From Pontiella desulfatans (GTDB lineage: Bacteria; Verrucomicrobiota; Kiritimatiellia; Kiritimatiellales; Pontiellaceae), in contig NZ_CAAHFG010000002.1 in assembly GCF_900890425.1 (NCBI RefSeq), positions 1,240,001 through 1,304,000 on the forward strand: a stretch of 64,000 nt of DNA. The letters are read 5' to 3'. The position numbers and the translations under genes were made by a program. Below the pieces are notes generated by a model. It made no database searches. It was not told the origin of the DNA and saw nothing but the letters and a program-made list of their open reading frames with translations. This document shows, piece after piece, positions 8,949 to 17,162 of this stretch (the first letter of the stretch is position 1; every line of letters begins with the position of its first letter).

Positions 8949-8977
8949 AGTAAAGTATTAATTCGAGGGCTGACCCC
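8949..8977. repeat. Right terminal inverted repeat of the element
   Basis: It is the exact reverse complement of 7849-7877 and of the orphan end at 7747-7775. It lies 29 bases upstream of the transposase start and may also carry its promoter. Confidence 0.85.
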
Positions 8978-9109
8978 GATTGGGGCTACCCAAACGGGTG
9001 GCAGGGAAAACGCGAATCCCTCCGCGAACAGGACGTTCGGGAGGGGGTCTCCAGTCCCGTCTATGGCATCCGTACGGTCGAAATTGGAATTGCAACCCAC
9101 GGCAGTGCG

Positions 9110-11839
9110 TTAAAGCTTCACTTCAAAGGCATAGCTTCCGGATCCGAGCTGCAGTTTCAATCCTTGGTCGAGCGGTCGTCCGCCTTCGGTGACGGACGAA
9201 GCGGTGGGAAGCGTCAGCACGGCCGTGGCGCCGACCGGGACGCGCAGCTCCAGTTCAACGGTGTTGCCGGTGCGTTTCCAGTTGCAGACGACCGGGCCGT
9301 GGATGGTGCGGTGCGAGCATTCGACCCAGTCGAGCCCTTCGACAAAGCGGGGTTGCAGGTTGATGCGGTCGAAGCCGATCGCGTCCTTGGCGGGTTCAAT
9401 GCCGCCGAGCCAGTTGTAGAACCATTGGCTGACGGAGCCGAACATGGGATGGTTATGGCTGAAGGTGTTGTCGCTGAACGACCAATGCTCCCACAATGTG
9501 GTCGCTCCGTTTTCGAGCATGTGCCCCCAGCCGGGATACGCCTTCTTGTTGACCATGGCGTTGACCGTTTCCTCTTCGCCGTCGCGGCTCAGCGCATCGA
9601 GCATATAGAAGGTGCCGAAGATACCGGTCGTCAGGTGACCATCATGATTTTCGATATCCTTGAGCAGATGCGCCAGCGCCTTGGGGCGCACGGATTCCGG
9701 CAACATGTCGAGATAGAGCGCGAACGACTGTGAGTTCTGGAATCCCGAGCCGGCCACGCCCGTTTGCTGGTCGACGAAGTTTTCGATGTAGGCCGCTTTA
9801 ATGGTTTCGGCGAGCTCGGCGTATTCCCTGGCCTCGTCCTCTCTGCCGAGGATGCTTGCGAGGCGCGCAAGTATGCGGGCGGATTCGCAATAGAGCGGGG
9901 TGACCATCTGCGGCGTTTTATCCTTTTTGATCGCCTCGTGGTCGTGCAGGCCGTTTCGTACGATATGATCTTTGTTTTTGGAGCGGACGAGTTCGAACCA
10001 GCGTCTGCTGACGGCATACTGCTCCTCGATAATCCGGCGGTCGCCGTAGTAGCGGTGGAGCTGCGCCTGAAGATGCGGATGCGCCATGGCCCAGCCCACG
10101 CCGCAATACTGGATCCCAACGGAAGGCGCGGTATCGGTCAGCATGCCGTTCGGCAGGGCGCTGTCGGCCCAGTCGCGGGTGGCCTTGGGATAGAAGGCCG
10201 ACAAGTCGAAGTTCATCATGAAGGCGTCCGACGAGGTGACCAGGTCGCCGCCGTAGCCGAAGCGCTCGCGGTGCGGGCAGTCGGACTGCACACCAAAGAG
10301 GTTGCTGAGGAACGTCCACTGAACCATCTTCTGGATGCGGTTGAACAGGTCGTTGGAACAGTTGAACGAGCCGATGGGTTCGACGGCCGAATTCATGCGC
10401 TGGCCTTCGATGTCGTCCAGCGCCGGCTTGGAGGGCAGCCCGGTCAGCTCGATATAGCGGAAGGCGTGGAAGGTAAACTGCGGCGTGTAGGTTTCGCCTC
10501 CGCCGCGGGCAACATAGGTGTCCTCCTGCCAGGCGATGGGCGGAGCGCCGGGAACCTGCGGCTTGCCGGATTTGTTTTTGATCTGCCCGCAGACGCTGGT
10601 CATCGGGTTGAGCGAGCCGTCTTCATGGACCAGCTCGCCGTAGCGCATCTTGATCTGCGTGCCGGCGGGTACGTTGAACTTAAAGCTCGCCCATCCGCCA
10701 AAGTTCTGGCCCATGTCGACGATATAAACGCCCTTGGCCGGCTCCATGATTCCCACGGGTTTGAACGTGGAGGTCACCTTAATCGCCGCGTTCGGCTGAA
10801 CCATCAGTTGGCCTTCGGGGGCGGGCGCGGTTTTGGCGGTCGCCCAGCTGCCGTCGTCCAGTCCGGGCGCGTCCCAGCCGGGGATGGCCTTGCGGGCATC
10901 GACCTTTTCGCCGAGATAAATGTTGTTGCGCAGGATCGGGCCTTCCGCAACCTTCCACGAAGCGTCGCTGACGATCGACTCGTTCGATCCGTCGGCATAG
11001 TTGATCTGCAGGCGGGCGATGAACTGCGGCCGCCCAACGGGCAGGTTTTCGCGCAGGTTTCGGCGGCCCCACAGGCGCAGGGGCAGGGGATTGTACCAGC
11101 CGTTGCCCAGCGAGACCCCCAGGCAGTTTTCTCCGGATGAAAGTTGCTTCGTCACATCGAAGGTGGAATAAAAGACGCGTTTATCCGGGCGCGTCCAAAG
11201 CGGATCCAGCTGTTGGTCGCCAACCTTTTCGCCGTTCAGCGACGCGCGGTAGTAGCCCAGCGCGGTGATATAGAGCCGCGCGGATTCAACCTTGCCCGAG
11301 AGCTTGAAGGGTTTGCGGAAGAGCGGCGCCGGATCGTCCTTGAAAAAGTCCTCGTCCTGCGTCGGGTTGGCCTTGCCGTCGTTGATCCACTCGGCCTGCC
11401 AGTCCGAAGCCTTCATCAGGCCCATTTCCCACGAGGAGGGGGCCGACCAGTCCGACGGCGTTCCTTCGGAGTCCCAAACCTGCACCATCCAGTAGCCGCG
11501 CTGGCCGGATGCCAAGGGTTTCCCTTCATACACGACACCCGCACTTTGGGCGGATTCAATCTTTCCGCTGTCCCACAGATCGCCATCGATCTTGCCGAGC
11601 CCTTCGGCCGTTGAGGAGACCACGACACGGTAGGCGGTCTGTTGGTCGCCGCGCGTTCCCGATTGCAGCACCCAGCCGAGGCGCGGCTGCGGGTGGTCGA
11701 TGCCCATCGGTTGGTCGCGATATTCGCAGTGCAGGCGCGAAACCTTCATGGTGGAAAAGGGTTTCACCGTGCTTCCTGGAAAAGCGGCCACGGGAAATAG
11801 CAATACGGCGCACAGGCCGATATTTGATTTAAAGCTCAT
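9110..11839 (-). CDS. Exported alpha-L-rhamnosidase, GH78
   Basis: 909 residues with a signal peptide (about 1-23, ending near FPGS). The N-terminal beta domains contain the family's LHCEYRDQPMGIDHPQPRLGW and GYYRASLNGEKVG segments. The (alpha/alpha)6 barrel (about 480-830) carries QSDCPHRERFGYGGD, the acidic motif in which GH78 enzymes hold their general acid. A C-terminal beta domain ends at KLQLGSGSYAFEVKL. It is an inverting enzyme releasing terminal L-rhamnose from polysaccharides or glycoconjugates, most likely in the periplasm or outside the cell. The gene is downstream of the sulfatase at 11951 with 111 bases between, including a palindrome. Part of its 3' end is duplicated at 7605-7735. 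Confidence 0.9.
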   Translation of the reverse strand: MSFKSNIGLCAVLLFPVAAFPGSTVKPFSTMKVSRLHCEYRDQPMGIDHPQPRLGWVLQSGTRGDQQTAYRVVVSSTAEGLGKIDGDLWDSGKIESAQSAGVVYEGKPLASGQRGYWMVQVWDSEGTPSDWSAPSSWEMGLMKASDWQAEWINDGKANPTQDEDFFKDDPAPLFRKPFKLSGKVESARLYITALGYYRASLNGEKVGDQQLDPLWTRPDKRVFYSTFDVTKQLSSGENCLGVSLGNGWYNPLPLRLWGRRNLRENLPVGRPQFIARLQINYADGSNESIVSDASWKVAEGPILRNNIYLGEKVDARKAIPGWDAPGLDDGSWATAKTAPAPEGQLMVQPNAAIKVTSTFKPVGIMEPAKGVYIVDMGQNFGGWASFKFNVPAGTQIKMRYGELVHEDGSLNPMTSVCGQIKNKSGKPQVPGAPPIAWQEDTYVARGGGETYTPQFTFHAFRYIELTGLPSKPALDDIEGQRMNSAVEPIGSFNCSNDLFNRIQKMVQWTFLSNLFGVQSDCPHRERFGYGGDLVTSSDAFMMNFDLSAFYPKATRDWADSALPNGMLTDTAPSVGIQYCGVGWAMAHPHLQAQLHRYYGDRRIIEEQYAVSRRWFELVRSKNKDHIVRNGLHDHEAIKKDKTPQMVTPLYCESARILARLASILGREDEAREYAELAETIKAAYIENFVDQQTGVAGSGFQNSQSFALYLDMLPESVRPKALAHLLKDIENHDGHLTTGIFGTFYMLDALSRDGEEETVNAMVNKKAYPGWGHMLENGATTLWEHWSFSDNTFSHNHPMFGSVSQWFYNWLGGIEPAKDAIGFDRINLQPRFVEGLDWVECSHRTIHGPVVCNWKRTGNTVELELRVPVGATAVLTLPTASSVTEGGRPLDQGLKLQLGSGSYAFEVKL

Positions 11840-11864
11840 CGATTAACTCCATGGATCTAATTTA

Positions 11865-11936
11865 ACCCCAGAGGGCTCTGAGGTGCAGGGGTTGGATTTT
11901 ATTTCTGATCCTCTGTGTCTCCGTGTCCTCAGTGGT
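11865..11936. repeat. CACAGAG-family palindrome
   Basis: The left arm (ACCCCAGAGGGCTCTGAGG) is imperfectly complementary to the right arm (CCTCTGTGTCTCCGTGTCC...AGTGGT). It sits between the sulfatase stop and the GH78 start on the minus strand. The arms match the family at 19243, 33085, 51662 and 53544. It is possibly an intercistronic terminator or a mobile palindrome. Confidence 0.5.
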
Positions 11937-11950
11937 GGAATAACAAATCG

Positions 11951-13420
11951 TTACGGGCGCCAGGGTTGCTTGCCGTTCTTTTCCCGGAGGAACTTGGCAT
12001 CGACCGTCTTATACCAGGCATGCAGCTTGGCCCGCATCTGCTTAACCTTTTCCGGGTGTTGCGCGGCGATGTCGTTCTGTTCGCCGATATCGTCCTTGAG
12101 GTTGTGGAGGGTGACGCGCCCATCTTCGTAGTTCTCGAACAGCTTGTAGTCGCCAACGCGGATGGCACCGCCGGGAATGCCTCCCTGGTTGCTGTAGTGC
12201 GGGTAGTGCCAATACAGCGGACGCTTTTCAAGCAACTCGCCTTTCAGCGCGGGCAGCAGATCGACGCCGTCGATCTCGTGTTGCACTTCAGCACCCGCCG
12301 CCGAGGCGAGGGTGGGGAAGAGGTCGATCGAACAAATCAACTCGTCGCTGACGGCGCCGGGTTGGGTGATGCCGGGATAGCGGATGATCCACGGTTCGCG
12401 GATGCCGCCCTCATAGACCCAGCCCTTGCCACCACGCAGCGGCAGGTTGCTGGTCGGTGAGCCTTCGGAGGTGGACAGGCCGCCATTGTCGGACGTGAAG
12501 ACCACGATGGTGTTGCCGGCCAGCCCGGATTCTTCGAGCTGCTTGAGCACGACGCCGACCGCTTCGTCCATGGCTTCGACCATGGCGGCATAGACGGCAT
12601 GCTTTTGCAGGAGGCGCACCTCGCGCTTTTTCTCCACCGGCCAGACCTGTTCTTCCGCGCCAAATTCATTGCCCGGAACCTGCCCGGCTTTCTTTTCATA
12701 TTTTTCCACCAGGTCGGGGCGGCCCATCAGCGGGGTGTGGACGGAGTAGAACGCCAGGTAGGCCAGGAAGGGGCCTTCCTTGTTTGCCTGGATGAACTTG
12801 GCCGTTTCGCGCGCCAGACGGGCCGGGAGATGTTCGCCCTCCGGGCTCTCCTCCTTGATCTGCGGATTTTCGAAGGGCGCGAAATAGCCTTTTCCGGAAT
12901 AGGGACCGCCCGCTTTGTGCCCGCCGATGTTGATATCGAAACCGCGGTTTTGGGGCCAATATTCCTCGGTGGGGCCCAGATGCCATTTGCCGGCGAAAAA
13001 GGTGGCATAGCCTTTGGCCTTCAGCGCTTGTGCGAGCGTGATCTCTTCCAGCGGCATCAGGTGCTGCATTTCCGCGCCTTTATACGTCGCGGGGCGGTTG
13101 CCCCCGAAAAAGTTCGTCGCCTCCGCGCGGGTGGGATATTTGCCGGTCATCAGGCTGTAGCGCGTCGGCGAGCAGACCGGGTTGGCGGCATAGCCGTCGG
13201 TGAAGCGCATGCCCGACTTTGCCAGCCTGTCGATGTTCGGCGTATCGTAGAAACAGTCGGGGTTGTTTGCGCCGATATCCATGTAGCCGAGGTCATCAAC
13301 CAGAAAGACCACCACATTCGGCGGAGTCTGCTCTTCCACCTGCGCCATGCTGGAGGCCAATAGGGGAAGCGCCGCAACCAAGCCCATCGCACCGCGTTGG
13401 CACTGTTTCAATCCGTTCAT
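11951..13420 (-). CDS. Exported S1-family sulfatase, Cys type
   Basis: 489 residues from the ATG at 13420, which has GGAAGG/AGGAAACAGG upstream; the frame is open 41 codons further but that part is not protein-like. A signal peptide ends near SSMAQ (about residue 26). VVFLVDDLGYMDIG holds the calcium-binding acids. C83 in CSPTR is the residue converted to formylglycine, TGKYPT follows it, and GKWHLG and FTSDNGG are the later S1 signatures. It hydrolyses sulfate esters on sugars or peptides. Activation needs a sulfatase-maturing enzyme, which is not in this window. It sits 28 bases after the SGNH hydrolase and so is probably co-transcribed with it. The S1 subfamily and substrate cannot be assigned by eye. 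Confidence 0.92.
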   Translation of the reverse strand: MNGLKQCQRGAMGLVAALPLLASSMAQVEEQTPPNVVVFLVDDLGYMDIGANNPDCFYDTPNIDRLAKSGMRFTDGYAANPVCSPTRYSLMTGKYPTRAEATNFFGGNRPATYKGAEMQHLMPLEEITLAQALKAKGYATFFAGKWHLGPTEEYWPQNRGFDINIGGHKAGGPYSGKGYFAPFENPQIKEESPEGEHLPARLARETAKFIQANKEGPFLAYLAFYSVHTPLMGRPDLVEKYEKKAGQVPGNEFGAEEQVWPVEKKREVRLLQKHAVYAAMVEAMDEAVGVVLKQLEESGLAGNTIVVFTSDNGGLSTSEGSPTSNLPLRGGKGWVYEGGIREPWIIRYPGITQPGAVSDELICSIDLFPTLASAAGAEVQHEIDGVDLLPALKGELLEKRPLYWHYPHYSNQGGIPGGAIRVGDYKLFENYEDGRVTLHNLKDDIGEQNDIAAQHPEKVKQMRAKLHAWYKTVDAKFLREKNGKQPWRP

Positions 13421-13448
13421 CCTGTTTCCTTCCCCGATATGTTCTGTA

Positions 13449-14186
13449 TCAATTCCCTGATGTTCTAGCTTCAAGGGCGGTGCGGATCGAGTCCGCCACC
13501 TGTTTGCCGAGCGTTGCATATCCGGTCTTCTTGAAATGGACATTGCCCGGGGCCGTAAGTTGATCCTTGATCGTGTTGGAGAGGGCGTGGAGATCGTTGA
13601 TCGCGATGCCGTGCTGTTTCATGATCGTTTCGGCGATCGCGTTGTATTTCACCTCGTCGCCCACAAAGCGCCCGGCTTCTTCTTCCGGCACGACGGTTGT
13701 GGAAGCCCAGATCAGGACGGCGCCCGTTTTTTCCAGTCGCTGCACCAGTGCCTCCAGGTTCTTTTCATACTGCTTCGGCGGCACAGCCTGGGTGCCGTTT
13801 TTCTTATCGCGGTTGCCCTGCGTCTTGGACTCGGGGTGGCGGTAGCACAGATCCCACAGGCCCCAGTTGAAATGGATCACGTCCCATTCCGTATTGCCCA
13901 GCCACGGGTCGATCTTCTGCAACCCCCGGGGGGTGTCGCCGCAGTTTTCCTTGACCCGCCTTACGTTGGCCACGCCCTGGAGCTCCTCAATGACGGGCTT
14001 GGTGTAGCCGATCGAAATCGAATCGCCAATGATCAGCACGTTGGGCAGGCCCTTCTGCATCTTCGACGCTGCCGTGATTCCGCCCTGGTCCGCCTTGGGG
14101 GTGTGGAAGTCCGAATTCGCCAATGCGGAGCCCATGCAGCATGCGAAGGTTAATAGGGCGGCGTGTTTGATTTGGTTCATGTTCAT
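13449..14186 (-). CDS. Exported SGNH/GDSL hydrolase
   Basis: 245 residues with a signal peptide (cut near SALANS, residue 23-25). GDS at 54-56 in LIIGDSISIGY provides the nucleophile. Block III-like HFNWGLWDLC follows, and a C-terminal GNVHF supplies the likely catalytic His. Members are carbohydrate esterases or lipases; those beside sulfatases often deacetylate glycans. GGAAAG lies 6 bases before the ATG. It is the first gene of a probable two- or three-gene unit with the sulfatase (28-base gap) and perhaps GH78. A hairpin terminator isolates it from the PEP-CTERM gene upstream. Confidence 0.8.
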   Translation of the reverse strand: MNMNQIKHAALLTFACCMGSALANSDFHTPKADQGGITAASKMQKGLPNVLIIGDSISIGYTKPVIEELQGVANVRRVKENCGDTPRGLQKIDPWLGNTEWDVIHFNWGLWDLCYRHPESKTQGNRDKKNGTQAVPPKQYEKNLEALVQRLEKTGAVLIWASTTVVPEEEAGRFVGDEVKYNAIAETIMKQHGIAINDLHALSNTIKDQLTAPGNVHFKKTGYATLGKQVADSIRTALEARTSGN

Positions 14187-14311
14187 CGTTGCTTTCCGGG
14201 TTCAAATGGTTGCCTTGCATTGTAGCGGCGCTTCCCGGAAGCGCAAGCGGCTCTTGGAGCCGGTACACTGTGTTTTTCCCGATGCACCGTCCTCGGTGCC
14301 ATGGACAATAA

Positions 14312-14337
14312 AAAACCCCGGATGCAACCGGGGTTTT
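14312..14337 (-). terminator. Rho-independent terminator
   Basis: A perfect 10-bp stem (AAAACCCCGG pairing with 14328-14337) has a 6-base loop. Read on the minus strand it is followed by a T6 run. It lies 20 bases beyond the stop of the PEP-CTERM gene at 14358-15077 and before the SGNH hydrolase. Confidence 0.85.
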
Positions 14338-14357
14338 CGTTTCGCAGGTGGACGTTC

Positions 14358-15077
14358 CTAGATGCTGAAGCGGCGGCGAATGAACATGACCGCTCCGCCG
14401 AACAGGGCGAACAGCCCCAGCGTCGCCGGTTCCGGAATGACGGTGCCTTGAACATAGTAATGGATGTTTCGAGTGGAGGGGGTTGTATGCGCGGTGGACG
14501 TGATTGCAACACGTCCGCCTGCAGAGCCTTCGTAGTGCTGGAATCGATCAGGATTCGATGTTGAGGATCGGTCATAGGTCATCAAGAATCCAAAATCGCT
14601 GTCCTCGCTGACTTCAAGTGCAGTGGCTAGCTGGAAGGTCACATAGTTGTTGTCGGCAAACGTTCCATTCAAAGTGAACGCCTCGGTATAAAGGGGGCTC
14701 ACGGTCGTATCCACAAAATAATTGCTTCCATCGATGCTGGTGGAGTGGCCTGTTCCTGTCCCCCATTGTGCTGCCGTTCCTTCGAAGATACGCAATGTGA
14801 GTATGTCGTTGGCATACGTCTGATTAACATCTTTCCGGATCGTGATCGCCGTAATCTTATATCCCGTGCCGGTGCCGTCGGCCAAGGAAAACAACTGCCC
14901 GCGTGCGTGGTTGTCGTTGGCATCTTCGTCGAAGAGCGAAGTGTTGATGCCCCCGCCGGCCGAAGACAAAATATCGCTCGTGGGGGCGCTGGTGGAAAGG
15001 GTCACGTCCGCATAGGACGCACTCAGGGCGACCAGGGCCGTTGCAACCGCAATCCCTGTAATTTTCATTGTTTTCAT
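14358..15077 (-). CDS. PEP-CTERM-anchored exported protein
   Basis: 239 residues. A signal peptide (about 1-23) is followed by an all-beta-looking domain of roughly 190 residues rich in Thr, Ser and Asp. The C-terminus has the sorting tail: VIPEPATLGL, a hydrophobic span (FALFGGAVMFI), then RRRFSI. The PEP motif, membrane span and basic end are recognised by exosortase in bacteria that make exopolysaccharide. AAGGAG lies 5 bases before the ATG. It stands alone, with a strong terminator downstream and a 170-base upstream region. The function of the beta domain is unknown. Confidence 0.85.
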   Translation of the reverse strand: MKTMKITGIAVATALVALSASYADVTLSTSAPTSDILSSAGGGINTSLFDEDANDNHARGQLFSLADGTGTGYKITAITIRKDVNQTYANDILTLRIFEGTAAQWGTGTGHSTSIDGSNYFVDTTVSPLYTEAFTLNGTFADNNYVTFQLATALEVSEDSDFGFLMTYDRSSTSNPDRFQHYEGSAGGRVAITSTAHTTPSTRNIHYYVQGTVIPEPATLGLFALFGGAVMFIRRRFSI

Positions 15078-15247
15078 GGTTTCTCCTTATTTTCTTCCTG
15101 CTTGCGTGGCGTTCGGCAGATCCAGCAGGAACCTACCAATTGCCTAGGATCAAGCTAGCAGGGGCGGCGTACAGCGTATTGCACGATCAGGGCGTCACTG
15201 TGTACAATATCACGCAAGGGGCCGGGTGGCGGTGTTCAACGAAACCA

Positions 15248-17152
15248 TTAGCCCATACCCGGGAAATAGAGGTCGATGATGTCCTGCAACGCGGCTTGTG
15301 CCGCCTTGCCATGCTCTTCGTTATATTTCGGCAACTGAACCTCATACCAACCCGGGCCAAACAACGGGTTGTTGTTCCGTCTGTTCAATCCCTTTGGATA
15401 GACGAGATGGGTGTGTTGCCGGAACGCATCGTTGTCCATCGGGATGGCCGTTTTGTAGTGTTGGAGTCGCTCGAGGATTTTTCTAGAAGGCTTGAGCCCC
15501 TCCTTTTTCATGGCTGCGGCCAAGGCGGTCGGGTGTTCCGGTTGGATGCCCCAGAAATGAATCAACGGCGTCAGGTCGGCCCCGGCCGCTTTCGACAGGC
15601 GCAGGATGCGGTCGTCGGTTGGGTCGGCATTGTTCGGAACCTTGTCGCCTTCCTTCCAGTTTGCGTTGTCCGTGTGCCAGAATCGGCTGAGCGCCTCCCA
15701 GCCAAACAGGTTGGCGATCTCGATATATTTGCCGAAGCCGCGATGCTGGTATTTCATTTCGTCGCCGGGTTTGTTGGAATGGTCCATCTCCTTGCCTTGG
15801 CGGAAGTTCTCGGTGACCATCCACATGGCGGCGATGTCCTCCATGGTGAGCTGGTCCATGTCCATGACCGCGTGGCCGTAGGCCTTGTCGAGGCTCCAGC
15901 CGAACTTCATGTTCAGGATCGCGGCAGTCGGCAGGTTGACGAGTGCTTCGACCTCGCCACGGAACTTCGAGCAAAACTGGGAATGGCCCACTTCGTGGAA
16001 CACCGTCCAGTCGGCGTGCTGCGGCCCCTTCACCATCCACGTGTGCCGGCACTCCCCGGGCTTGTTGGCGTTGTAGGGATAGTTCGACTGCGGATAGCCG
16101 GGAAAGTTGGCGCCGCCGCGCATGTTCACATCCGGCTGGGTGTAGAGGACGGTTTTCGAGCGTACGAGCGGGTGCCCGAATAGTTCCGACACGGCGTCCA
16201 TTGCCTGGTCAAAGTCGGCCATTAGCGCGACGGGGTCTTCAACCTGGTCGAGCCAGGCCGTTGGAATCTGCATCATGAATTTGTCGGTCTCGAAATCGGC
16301 CCACGGCGCCGGATGGGTTCTCTCGGTCTTGTTCCACGCATCGAGCGTTGTCAGGTCGAAGCTGCGCGCCGAGAAAAACGGTGCGCGGACCACGTTCTTC
16401 ATCGCAAGGGTAACCACGCCCGCGTCCGCTTCGTAGGGCACTTCGAGATAGATCCCTCCACCCAGCGGATTGGCGATCAGCGTGTCCCGTTTCTTGATCG
16501 GGTAAACGATGGAAACCCGGTCGAGCCGCTTGATGGACGGTTTTTTCGACAAATCCCAGGAATGCGCGCCAACGCGAATGGAATAGCCCGTGTCCACCAG
16601 GGCCGAAGGGACCCGCACCACCGCGATGTCGCCGGGGGCGAGATAGCAACCGGTCGGGCGGCGGGCGGGGCTGTCCTGCCCGCTGACGGGTTGGCCCCAC
16701 GCGGTCGTTTGCGAGGCGTTGACCTTCGCGGTTTCGACCGCGCTCGGGTTTGCCGGCGACTTGACGGCTCCGGGGAAGTAGGCCGAGGTTTCGAATGCTG
16801 CGCCATCGAGCAGGCTCTTGTGTTTTTCCAGATTTTCGGAGGTGTAGGTTTTATCGATCAAGCCCTGCTGGATGGCGATCAGGGCATAGTGGAGCTCCAT
16901 TCCGTCCTTGGGGCTGCGTGGCATTCCGTTGCGGGTGGCGCCGTTGATGAAGAGCGGTCCGACTTCGGTGTCGTATTGCCCGATCAGCTTGAACGCCGCA
17001 GTGATGGCGGGCCCATTGTTCTCCAGGCGGTCGAGGTTTGCCGCGATCGCTTCCGCTTTTTCCAGCAGCTGGTCGGTTTTGCCGGCCAAGGCTCCGGTTG
17101 CCAATGCGAGGCCGATTCCCAGCAGAAGGGATGTCCCGTGAAGTGGTTTCAT
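15248..17152 (-). CDS. Exported M60-like (enhancin/mucinase) zinc peptidase
   Basis: 634 residues from the ATG at 17152; AAGGAG lies about 6 bases before it. A signal peptide ends near GALAG (about residue 23). TGCYLAPGDIAVVRVP resembles the beta domain preceding the M60 catalytic core. HEVGH at 386-390 in WTVFHEVGHSQF gives the zinc ligands, with a downstream acidic residue in FRGEVEALVN as the third. The C-terminal helices (IEIANLFGWEALSRFW) fit the accessory domain. M60 members cut heavily O-glycosylated proteins such as mucins. It is the second gene of an operon with GH97, 10 bases after its stop. The pairing again links a peptidase with a glycosidase. Confidence 0.82.
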   Translation of the reverse strand: MKPLHGTSLLLGIGLALATGALAGKTDQLLEKAEAIAANLDRLENNGPAITAAFKLIGQYDTEVGPLFINGATRNGMPRSPKDGMELHYALIAIQQGLIDKTYTSENLEKHKSLLDGAAFETSAYFPGAVKSPANPSAVETAKVNASQTTAWGQPVSGQDSPARRPTGCYLAPGDIAVVRVPSALVDTGYSIRVGAHSWDLSKKPSIKRLDRVSIVYPIKKRDTLIANPLGGGIYLEVPYEADAGVVTLAMKNVVRAPFFSARSFDLTTLDAWNKTERTHPAPWADFETDKFMMQIPTAWLDQVEDPVALMADFDQAMDAVSELFGHPLVRSKTVLYTQPDVNMRGGANFPGYPQSNYPYNANKPGECRHTWMVKGPQHADWTVFHEVGHSQFCSKFRGEVEALVNLPTAAILNMKFGWSLDKAYGHAVMDMDQLTMEDIAAMWMVTENFRQGKEMDHSNKPGDEMKYQHRGFGKYIEIANLFGWEALSRFWHTDNANWKEGDKVPNNADPTDDRILRLSKAAGADLTPLIHFWGIQPEHPTALAAAMKKEGLKPSRKILERLQHYKTAIPMDNDAFRQHTHLVYPKGLNRRNNNPLFGPGWYEVQLPKYNEEHGKAAQAALQDIIDLYFPGMG

Positions 17153-17162
17153 TATGTGCTCC

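Larger units (their letters stand above)
7849..8977. mobile_element. 1129-bp insertion element with perfect 29-bp terminal inverted repeats
   Basis: The left end at 7849-7877 (starting GGGGTCAGCCCTCG) is exactly the reverse complement of 8949-8977. One gene, an HUH transposase at 7873-8919, fills the interior, and its stop codon lies inside the left repeat. Classical IS200/IS605 elements have no long terminal inverted repeats, so this looks more like the REP-associated (RAYT) branch that moves palindrome-flanked units. The element sits between a GH78 remnant and the intact GH78 gene. I see no clear target-site duplication. Confidence 0.75.

Noticed and set aside
8897-9100. A 67-codon frame upstream of the transposase start
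   Set aside because: It crosses the terminal inverted repeat and overlaps the transposase start; no homology is visible and no Shine-Dalgarno sequence.
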